Below, one piece after another: positions 1-4,246 of a stretch of 5,215 nucleotides of DNA (position 1 is its first letter; every line of letters starts with the position of its first letter). Position numbers and translations under genes: made by a program. A model generated the notes under the pieces. It was not told the origin of the DNA and searched no databases. It saw only the letters and a program-made list of their open reading frames with translations. Source of the stretch: Ruminococcus sp. UBA1366 (GTDB lineage Bacteria > Bacillota > Clostridia > Oscillospirales > Ruminococcaceae); assembly GCA_002306005.1 (NCBI GenBank), contig DBRO01000053.1, positions 18,954-24,168 on the forward strand, written 5' to 3'.

Positions 1-27
1 GCCCCATCTCGGAACGGCGAATTGTCT

Positions 28-43
28 GCGGCGACAGCGCCGC
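28..43 (-). other. Hairpin immediately 3' of tRNA-Leu
   Basis: A perfect 6-bp GC-only stem (28-33 with 38-43) with a 4-nt loop begins at the base right after the encoded CCA end of the tRNA. In the tRNA transcript it is followed by AGACAATT, which is not a U-run, so it is a poor intrinsic terminator. It may be a pause or processing structure in the precursor. The remaining bases 1-27 hold nothing I can identify. Confidence 0.4.
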
Positions 44-126
44 TGGTACGGGTGACAGGACTTGAACCTGCACGCTTTCGCATCAGAACCTAAATCTGAC
101 GTGTCTGCCAATTTCACCACACCCGC
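44..126 (-). tRNA. tRNA-Leu (anticodon UAG)
   Basis: Read on the minus strand this folds as a complete class II tRNA. The 7-bp acceptor stem runs from 126 inward and closes with a G1:U72 wobble. The 5-bp anticodon stem (95-99 with 83-87) carries the loop TTTAGGT with anticodon TAG at 92-90. An 11-nt variable arm (TGCGAAAGCGT) forms a short stem, which is typical of leucine tRNAs. The T-loop is TTCAAGT (66-60), the discriminator base is A (47), and CCA is encoded (46-44). It decodes CUN leucine codons. It lies 28 bases downstream of the membrane-protein gene on the same strand. I see no clear promoter just before it, so read-through from that gene is possible. On the opposite strand the sequence reads as the familiar spurious VTGLEPA peptide; it is not coding there. 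Confidence 0.97.
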
Positions 127-149
127 ATATTTAAAACCGTGCCTGTTTT

Positions 150-180
150 GCCGCCTAAAATTTTGGGGCGGCGTTTTTTT
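150..180 (+). terminator. Intrinsic terminator on the plus strand
   Basis: The inverted repeat GCCGCC (150-155) and GGCGGC (167-172), with an 11-nt loop, is followed by G and seven T residues (174-180). The U-run exists only in the plus direction; on the minus strand the hairpin is followed by AAAACAGG. The minus-strand membrane-protein gene ends inside this hairpin, its stop codon being at 155-157. No plus-strand gene is visible to its left within the window, so what it terminates is unknown. Confidence 0.55.
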
Positions 181-649
181 CGTAAGAAATCGCAACATCG
201 CAGAACCCCGGAAACCCCGGCTGCGCCTGCAAAGAACCGCGCAAACGTTCATGCACAACCGTCAAAACCACGTCCGCCGCAAATAGAATCCCAAACCGAA
301 TATCCAGAAAACAAAGCAACCCCACCGCCGCGGTGCTGATAACATAGTTCGGCTTGATAATCGCAAACACGATAAAGCAAATTGCCCACAGCGCGGAAAT
401 AGCAAAGAAAACGCCCGGTTTTTCGAACACCGTTTCCGTGCTTGCCGCAAACATTCCCACAAAAACCAGCGGATTGAGTATCCCGTAGGCAAATTCGACT
501 TCGCGGAGATGGGCGCGGCGAATCCGGCACTCCCCCATCCGGCGGTTGTACGCAAGAACCTGCTGCTCAGCGTCCGGCGGGGTGTCCGCATAGAACGTCA
601 CACACCCGTTTTTTACGGAATCCGGCAGTGGAATTGGCTCACACCGCAT
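155..649 (-). CDS. Small hypothetical membrane protein (164 aa)
   Basis: I do not recognise a family. The N-terminal part (residues 1-50) is hydrophilic, with a proline-rich start and an Arg-rich stretch (36-49: RRMGECRIRRAHLR). Then come hydrophobic segments at about 53-70, 79-98 and 100-133; the last may be one long or two short helices around DIRFG (116-120). A charged to polar tail follows. It is probably an integral cytoplasmic-membrane protein with three or four helices, and it lacks a signal peptide. The ATG at 649 is chosen because AAAGGAG (666-660) sits 10 bases before it. The longer frame, opening at 721, begins inside the -35 box of the gene's own promoter and cannot be transcribed from it; the ATG at 670 lies upstream of the Shine-Dalgarno. 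The gene has its own promoter at 693-721, ends 28 bases before tRNA-Leu, and follows the alcohol dehydrogenase gene on the same strand. Function unknown. Confidence 0.72.
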   Translation of the reverse strand: MRCEPIPLPDSVKNGCVTFYADTPPDAEQQVLAYNRRMGECRIRRAHLREVEFAYGILNPLVFVGMFAASTETVFEKPGVFFAISALWAICFIVFAIIKPNYVISTAAVGLLCFLDIRFGILFAADVVLTVVHERLRGSLQAQPGFPGFCDVAISYEKNAAPKF

Positions 650-659
650 CGTACGCCCG

Positions 660-666
660 CTCCTTT
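660..666 (-). promoter_or_regulatory. Ribosome binding site fixing the start at 649
   Basis: AAAGGAG on the minus strand, 10 bases before ATG 649. It lies downstream of the alternative ATGs at 670 and 721, so it excludes them as main starts. Confidence 0.7.
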
Positions 667-670
667 CCAT

Positions 671-711
671 AAAAAACGCATTTCGTGATATAATCATAAC
701 ACAAAATGCGT
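671..711 (-). terminator. Intrinsic terminator of the alcohol dehydrogenase gene, overlapping the next promoter
   Basis: On the minus strand a 12-bp stem (711-700 with 687-676, one G-U pair) encloses a 12-nt loop (699-688) and is followed directly by a run of T down to 671. It starts 23 bases after the alcohol dehydrogenase stop codon, the expected place for that gene's terminator. The U-run exists only in the minus direction. The stem is only moderately GC-rich (5 of 12 pairs). Its loop contains the -10 box of the downstream membrane-protein promoter, so the same inverted repeat could instead, or also, be an operator. Confidence 0.6.
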
Positions 712-721
712 GATTCGTCAA
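693..721 (-). promoter_or_regulatory. Promoter of the membrane-protein gene
   Basis: TTGACG (-35, 721-716), a 17-bp spacer and TATGAT (-10, 698-693) on the minus strand. The predicted start of transcription is near 686, giving a leader of roughly 37 bases with the ribosome binding site at 666-660. A transcript starting there lacks the 5' arm of the overlapping terminator hairpin, so it would not be terminated by it. Confidence 0.8.
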
Positions 722-733
722 GCCCCCGTGCGG

Positions 734-1888
734 CTATAAACAGCTTTTTAAAATTTCCACCACATCATTCTCATTGAGTGGAATATACGCATATTGCAGC
801 CAGCCAAATTTCACCGCGTGCGCTGCCATCTGCGGGAAAAATTCCGCCGAAATGCCCAAAGCGCCCAGCGTCATGGGAATCCCCAGCCCCGTTAGGAACT
901 CCTCGGTTTTTTCAATGCCCGCATGCGCCGCCGACCAGTCGTCCGTGTCGGGAATCCCCCACACATTGCGCGCATATGCCGCGAATTTTCCCACCGTTTC
1001 TTCGCGCAAAACATAGCGCATCCAGCGCGGCGTGATAATCGCCAACCCCACGCCGTGCGTAATGTCATAGTACGCGCTCAGCTCATGCTCAATCGGGTGA
1101 CAGCTCCACGCACAGCCCTTGCCGGTCGTGCATAAATCATTCAGCGCCAGCGAACTCGCCCACATCAGTTGCGCCCGCGCCTCGTAGTCGTCCGGCTTTG
1201 CAATCGCCGCCGGCGCATAACGAATCACTGCCCTCTGCAGCCCCTCGTTGATAACATCGGGAATAAACGCTTCCTGCGGGGCAAAATAAATCTCCCACAG
1301 GTGCGAAAGAATATCCGCCGAACCCGCTGCTGTCTGGTTTGCAGGCACGGTGAACGTGTTTTCCGGATTGAGTATCGATGCCCGCGGGAGCAAATGCTCG
1401 TTTCCCAACCCAATTTTTTCTTTAGTTGCCGAGTTAGAAATCACCGCGCCGCGATTCATCTCACTGCCTGTCGCCGCAAGCGTCAGCACCGTAACAAGCG
1501 GCAATGCCTTTGTTATCTTGTCCGGATTCAGCACCAAATCCCACGCGTTTCCATCATAAAAAGCCGCCGCAGCAATCACCTTGGAACAGTCAATCGTACT
1601 GCCCCCTCCCACGGCGAGAATCACGTCGATGTTTTTCTCCTTGCAGATTTTTGCACCCGCATAAACGCTCTCAATTCGCGGATTGGGCGCAATGCCGCCC
1701 AGCTCGTACACGTCGAAATCTTTCAACAAGCACTTGATCTTCTCGTATAAGCCGGTTTTTTTAATGCTCCCGCCCCCGTACGTCAGTAAAACCCGATTTC
1801 CGTAAGCTTTTAGTAATTCTGGCAGGCATTCCTCCTGATTTTTGCCGAACCGAATGTCCGTATTGGCATAAAAACGAAAATTGTCCAT
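734..1888 (-). CDS. Iron-dependent alcohol dehydrogenase, butanol dehydrogenase type
   Basis: Cytosolic group III alcohol dehydrogenase (384 aa, full length for the family) that interconverts aldehydes and alcohols with NAD(P)H. The N-terminal dinucleotide-binding domain (about 1-185) shows the GGGS motifs at 38-41 and 94-97 (AVGGGSTIDCSK). The C-terminal helical domain carries all four expected metal ligands: D192 and H196 (GSADILSH), H264 (CHPIEHE) and H278 (DITHG), with H264 and H278 14 residues apart as in FucO. H268 is the conserved neighbouring histidine. AATGSEMN (138-145) and the HPIEHELSAYYDITHG block match the BdhA/YqhD-like subfamily rather than FucO. A YqhD-like YGGGS (37-41) leaves NADH or NADPH preference open. 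The start ATG 1888 has AAAAGGAG (1904-1897) 8 bases upstream. The gene is monocistronic by layout, with a consensus promoter at 1933-1961 and a terminator at 671-711. Likely roles are fermentative alcohol formation or aldehyde detoxification; the substrate cannot be read from sequence. Confidence 0.95.
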   Translation of the reverse strand: MDNFRFYANTDIRFGKNQEECLPELLKAYGNRVLLTYGGGSIKKTGLYEKIKCLLKDFDVYELGGIAPNPRIESVYAGAKICKEKNIDVILAVGGGSTIDCSKVIAAAAFYDGNAWDLVLNPDKITKALPLVTVLTLAATGSEMNRGAVISNSATKEKIGLGNEHLLPRASILNPENTFTVPANQTAAGSADILSHLWEIYFAPQEAFIPDVINEGLQRAVIRYAPAAIAKPDDYEARAQLMWASSLALNDLCTTGKGCAWSCHPIEHELSAYYDITHGVGLAIITPRWMRYVLREETVGKFAAYARNVWGIPDTDDWSAAHAGIEKTEEFLTGLGIPMTLGALGISAEFFPQMAAHAVKFGWLQYAYIPLNENDVVEILKSCL

Positions 1889-1932
1889 AGAAAGCGCTCC
1901 TTTTCCAACAACTTTAACAAATCTATATCTTT

Positions 1933-1961
1933 AGTATAGAACGCTTCCGCCAGCTTGTCAA
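1933..1961 (-). promoter_or_regulatory. Promoter of the alcohol dehydrogenase gene
   Basis: Perfect -35 TTGACA (1961-1956), 17-bp spacer and TATACT (-10, 1938-1933) on the minus strand. The leader to ATG 1888 is about 38 bases. This near-consensus promoter predicts strong expression unless repressed. Confidence 0.88.
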
Positions 1962-2025
1962 GGGTTGTAGTTCGGTCTAGCAAATGTAAAAATTACGTGA
2001 ACACCGGATTTACGGAAAATAAGTG

Positions 2026-2054
2026 TTGACAATCGGCGCAAAATATTTTATCAT
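2026..2054 (+). promoter_or_regulatory. Promoter of the GntR-ABC transporter operon
   Basis: TTGACA (2026-2031), 17-bp spacer and TATCAT (2049-2054). Transcription should begin near 2061, which is where the longest GntR reading frame opens, so the protein must start further downstream, at 2103. It is divergent from the alcohol dehydrogenase promoter, with 64 bp between the two -35 boxes. Confidence 0.85.
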
Positions 2055-2076
2055 TGTATTATGTCATTAGTACAAT
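2053..2076 (+). promoter_or_regulatory. Probable operator for the GntR regulator
   Basis: Inverted repeat ATTGTA (2053-2058) and TACAAT (2071-2076), perfect 6-bp arms with a 12-bp spacer. Allowing one mismatch the arms extend to 9 bp (2053-2061 with 2068-2076). It overlaps the end of the -10 box and the predicted transcription start, an ideal position for repression. From memory, Bacillus subtilis YtrA uses a similar site, AGTGTA and TACACT arms about 13 bp apart. That the gene just downstream encodes the binding protein is inferred from family behaviour. Confidence 0.65.
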
Positions 2077-2087
2077 CAGCTGAAACG

Positions 2088-2094
2088 AAAGGGG
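2088..2094 (+). promoter_or_regulatory. Ribosome binding site fixing the GntR start at 2103
   Basis: AAAGGGG, 8 bases before ATG 2103. An almost identical site and spacing precede the ATPase start at 2498. Confidence 0.75.
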
Positions 2095-2102
2095 ATGTTT
2101 TC

Positions 2103-2483
2103 ATGCTGACGAATTTAGGAACTGACCGACCTGTGTTTATTCAGCTCATCGATGAAATTCAAATGCGGATTCTCTCCGGCACATACCCAAGAGGCGGAAG
2201 AATTCCGTCCGTGCGTGAGCTTGCATCCGAGTTCAAAGTAAACCCGAACACCATGCAAAAAGCACTGAACGAGCTGGAACGCACTGGATTGTTGAATTCC
2301 CAGCGTACAACAGGAAAATTCATCACAGAAAACGAAACGCTGATTCAAGAGCTGCGCCGGAAAACTGCAGAGAACGAAATCGGCTTTTTCACCGAACGCA
2401 TGATGAAATACGGTTATTCCCGTCAGGAAATCTTTCAGCTCCTGCAGGAATTCTGCACACAGGAAAAAGAACAAACGGATTGA
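2103..2483 (+). CDS. GntR-family transcriptional regulator, YtrA subfamily
   Basis: A cytoplasmic DNA-binding protein of 126 aa. The winged helix-turn-helix covers about residues 9-77: PVFIQLIDEIQMRILSGTY at the start, the recognition region IPSVRELASEF...NPNTMQKALNELE (34-59), and the wing with TTGKFI (69-74). The C-terminal tail (about 78-121) is short and helical, with no room for a FadR, HutC or aminotransferase-type ligand domain; this defines the YtrA subfamily, where the tail serves dimerisation. The start at ATG 2103 rests on AAAGGGG 8 bases upstream and on the promoter, which would place a start at 2061 on the first transcribed base. It is the first gene of an operon with an ABC ATPase and permease. 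Regulators of this type normally repress their own operon until a cell-envelope or peptide signal appears. The inverted repeat at 2053-2076 is the likely binding site. The inducer cannot be deduced. Confidence 0.93.
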   Translation: MLTNLGTDRPVFIQLIDEIQMRILSGTYPRGGRIPSVRELASEFKVNPNTMQKALNELERTGLLNSQRTTGKFITENETLIQELRRKTAENEIGFFTERMMKYGYSRQEIFQLLQEFCTQEKEQTD

Positions 2484-2489
2484 AAGGGG
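2483..2489 (+). promoter_or_regulatory. Ribosome binding site of the ABC ATPase
   Basis: AAAGGGG, whose first base is the last base of the GntR stop codon, 8 bases before ATG 2498. This favours ATG 2498 over the in-frame TTG at 2480, which lies before the site and overlaps the stop codon. Confidence 0.75.
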
Positions 2490-2497
2490 TATTCTTC

Positions 2498-3196
2498 ATG
2501 GAAGATATTTTGGTCTGCCAAAACTTATCCAAGAGTTATGGCGGGTTCCCCGCGCTGAGCGGCATAAGTTTAAACTTACAGCGCGGAAAAATCATCGGGC
2601 TGCTCGGGCCAAACGGCAGTGGAAAAACCACGCTGATTAAGCTCATCAGCGGATTGCTTACGCCCTCGTACGGCAGTATTCTCGTGAACGGACTGCCCAT
2701 CGGGATTGAAACGAAAAAAATCGTTTCTTACCTGCCGGAACGGCATTATTTCGCCGACTGGATGAAAGTCAAAGATATTTTAGACTTCTTCAAGGACTTT
2801 TATGAAAACTTCAATATGCAAAAGGCGCTGGATATGCTTGCTGCACTGAATATCAACCCCGCCATGCGGTTTAAAACCATGTCCAAAGGCACAAAAGAAA
2901 AAATCCAGTTGATTGTTGTGATGAGCCGCGAGGCGGATTTGTACCTGCTGGACGAGCCCATCGCCGGCGTGGATCCCGCCGCACGCGATTATATCCTTGA
3001 CCGGATCATCACCAATTACAGTGAAAACTCCTCCGTTATCATCTCCACCCACTTGATACAGGATATCGAAACGATTTTGGATGATGTGATTATGATTCAG
3101 AACGGCACCATCCGGATGCACCAAAGCGTGGACGAAATCCGCGCGCAGTACGGCATGAGTGTGGACGGCGTGTTCCGGGAGGTGTTCAGATGTTAG
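2498..3196 (+). CDS. ABC transporter ATP-binding protein (232 aa)
   Basis: The ATPase subunit of an ABC transporter, acting at the cytoplasmic face of the membrane with the permease encoded next. Visible motifs in order: A-loop Tyr14 (SYGG), Walker A GPNGSGKTT (37-45), YLPER (78-82) where the Q-loop falls with Glu81 in the usual Gln place, a degenerate signature MSKGTKEKIQL (128-138) instead of LSGGQ, Walker B YLLDEP (149-154), D-loop GVDP (157-160) and H-loop His185. All ATP-hydrolysis residues are present. The SKGTKEK-type signature is common in the YtrB/BcrA/PmtA-like ATPases that accompany YtrA-type regulators. The length suits a single nucleotide-binding domain, so a homodimer is expected. 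It starts 14 bases after the GntR gene and overlaps the permease gene by 7 bases, indicating translational coupling. Plausible roles are extrusion of, or resistance to, antimicrobial peptides, or peptide export; the substrate is unknown. Confidence 0.94.
   Translation: MEDILVCQNLSKSYGGFPALSGISLNLQRGKIIGLLGPNGSGKTTLIKLISGLLTPSYGSILVNGLPIGIETKKIVSYLPERHYFADWMKVKDILDFFKDFYENFNMQKALDMLAALNINPAMRFKTMSKGTKEKIQLIVVMSREADLYLLDEPIAGVDPAARDYILDRIITNYSENSSVIISTHLIQDIETILDDVIMIQNGTIRMHQSVDEIRAQYGMSVDGVFREVFRC
3177..3183 (+). promoter_or_regulatory. Ribosome binding site of the permease inside the ATPase gene
   Basis: GGGAGGT, 6 bases before ATG 3190, within the last codons of the ATPase gene. It supports the overlapping start. 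Confidence 0.7.
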
Positions 3197-3963
3197 GAAA
3201 ATTAATCAAGCACGAATTTCGTGCCGTTATCTCGTACATTCTACCATTGTATCTGGGAATGTTCATTCTCTCCGTGGTATGCCGGCTGATCAACGAGCTG
3301 TATAACTCCATGAGCGATGTCACGCTGTTTAACATTATCTCTACAATTATCACCCTTTTGTTTACGATCAGCCTATATCTTTGCGGATTCATGACGATTA
3401 TCCTTGTCATCAAGCGCTTTCACAGCTCGCTGTTCTCCGATCAGGGCTATCTCTACATGACACTCCCCGTCAGCGTGCATGCCCATATCATCAGCAAACT
3501 GATTGTCGCCATCGTTTCCCTCCTGCTTGCCACTGTCACGCTGAGCGTTTCTCTCCTGGTTGTATTTCTGAACAAGAACCTCTGGGGCGTGCTGTGGGAT
3601 AAAATCAGTTATCTTGCCTCTGCCTTTGGGGATTTACTTGCAAATAACCCCGCGGAAACCGTTATGGTAATTCTACTGTTCCTGCTCGGCAGTATCAATG
3701 CATTCCTGCTGTTTTACATGAGCGATGCCATTGGCTCGATGTTCAACAAACATAAAATACTCATTGCCGTTGCCGTATTTTTTGGTATCAACATTTTTGT
3801 TTCCATTGCCTCCTCGTACCTCTTTGTGGGACTGGATAACTACTCAACGTTAAATACTCCGCTCAGCTATCTGATACTCATGAATCTCTTTGTTGCCGTA
3901 CTCGATGCAGTATTCTATTTTATTACCGCCTATATTCTAAAAAACAAACTCAATCTGGAATAA
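3190..3963 (+). CDS. ABC-2-type transporter permease (257 aa)
   Basis: Integral membrane subunit partnering the ATPase encoded just before. Six hydrophobic segments are visible at about 13-35, 45-75, 99-127, 157-178, 189-214 and 225-250, the usual number for ABC-2 permeases. The short N-terminal MLGKLIKHEFRA is the typical cytoplasmic amphipathic start. The loop after the second helix contains RFHSSLFSDQGYLYMTLPVS (76-95), a conserved feature of this permease type where the coupling helix meets the ATPase. The C-terminal tail is short and basic (KNKLNLE). The ATG at 3190 overlaps the end of the ATPase gene by 7 bases and has GGGAGGT upstream. Only one ATPase and one small permease are present, so the working pump is probably a 2+2 assembly. 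It is the last gene of the operon; hairpins follow at 3977 and 4195. No substrate can be assigned. Single-permease YtrA-linked systems are simpler than Bacillus YtrBCDEF or staphylococcal PmtABCD. Confidence 0.9.
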   Translation: MLGKLIKHEFRAVISYILPLYLGMFILSVVCRLINELYNSMSDVTLFNIISTIITLLFTISLYLCGFMTIILVIKRFHSSLFSDQGYLYMTLPVSVHAHIISKLIVAIVSLLLATVTLSVSLLVVFLNKNLWGVLWDKISYLASAFGDLLANNPAETVMVILLFLLGSINAFLLFYMSDAIGSMFNKHKILIAVAVFFGINIFVSIASSYLFVGLDNYSTLNTPLSYLILMNLFVAVLDAVFYFITAYILKNKLNLE

Positions 3964-3974
3964 ATTCCGGTAAC

Positions 3975-4012
3975 AAAAACTCCCGTAGTTTTACACAAAA
4001 CTGCGGGAGTTT
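3975..4012 (-). terminator. Terminator hairpin copy 1, U-run on the minus strand
   Basis: A 16-bp stem (3977-3992 with 3997-4012, one G-U pair) with loop ACAC. Read on the minus strand it ends in TTTTTGTT (from 3979 down), a good intrinsic terminator for transcripts from glgP. Read on the plus strand it is followed only by TTTC, so it is weak for the ABC operon although it starts 13 bases after its stop codon. Its 30-base core (3980-4009) is identical to that of copy 2. Confidence 0.75.
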
Positions 4013-4227
4013 CAGCTTGTAGAAAAAGTGCTGTTGAAAAACAAAAGAATTTCAAAGTGGTAATTTTACTGCGAATTGGTATTGAAAATTAACATAAAAC
4101 GACCCCAAAATGGGATTCCAAAGGGACATTGTCCCTTTGGTGGGAGGTGTCGGAGGGCAAAGCCCTCTGACAAAATAGGTTTATCTTCAGTCTGAAGCTC
4201 CCGTAGTTTTACACAAAACTGCGGGAG
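3980..4227. repeat. Pair of identical 30-base direct repeats 218 bp apart
   Basis: Cores 3980-4009 and 4198-4227 are identical base for base, including the off-symmetry G-U position and the ACAC loop, so they are direct repeats as well as hairpins. The inner flanks are also related in inverted orientation: TTTCAG after copy 1 and CTGAAG before copy 2. The 188 bases between the cores (4010-4197) contain no credible gene. This suggests a duplication or insertion that split a single terminator. Confidence 0.8.
4104..4172. repeat. Hairpin-rich element, possible interspersed repeat
   Basis: Three inverted repeats follow one another. The first is CCC/GGG around AAAAT (4104-4114). The second is a perfect 11-bp pair centred on 4129 (4118-4128 with 4130-4140). 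The third is an 11-bp pair with one G-U and an AAA loop (4148-4158 with 4162-4172). The GC-rich GGGAGGTGTCGGAGGGC style differs from the AT-rich bases just before it (4025-4100). It resembles short non-coding interspersed repeats of clostridial genomes, but that resemblance is from memory and unverified. No open reading frame is present. Confidence 0.5.
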
Positions 4228-4237
4228 CTTTTTTATT
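4195..4237 (+). terminator. Terminator hairpin copy 2, U-run on the plus strand
   Basis: A 16-bp stem (4195-4210 with 4215-4230, one G-U pair) with loop ACAC, followed by TTTTTTATTT (4229-4238, partly in the stem). It is a strong intrinsic terminator for the plus-strand ABC operon. On the minus strand it is followed by TTCAGACTG, so it would be weak for glgP, whose stop codon lies 16 bases away. Confidence 0.85.
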
Positions 4238-4246
4238 TATGCGATT

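Noticed and set aside
62..339. Plus-strand reading frames across the tRNA and the membrane-protein gene
   Set aside because: They run antisense over the tRNA-Leu and a better-supported minus-strand gene and have no ribosome binding site. Peptides like VTGLEPA are a known artefact of tRNA antisense translation.
650..721. N-terminal extension of the membrane protein to ATG 721 or ATG 670
   Set aside because: ATG 721 lies in the -35 box of its promoter, and ATG 670 lies upstream of the only ribosome binding site. The first added residues do not resemble a signal peptide with a proper start.
1169..1750. 193-codon plus-strand frame antisense to the alcohol dehydrogenase gene
   Set aside because: It is Arg/Cys/His-rich, with no family resemblance, and is a shadow of a clear conserved enzyme gene.
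1923..1939. Inverted repeat CTATA/TATAG over the -10 of the alcohol dehydrogenase promoter
   Set aside because: The arms are only 5 bp, AT-only apart from one pair, and partly made of the -10 itself, so it is expected by chance.
2061..2102. GntR start at ATG 2061
   Set aside because: It coincides with the predicted first transcribed base and lies inside the operator palindrome; ATG 2103 has the ribosome binding site.
4013..4100. Small gene or riboswitch in the AT-rich part between the two terminators
   Set aside because: There is no start codon with a ribosome binding site, no frame of useful length, and no recognisable conserved RNA core.
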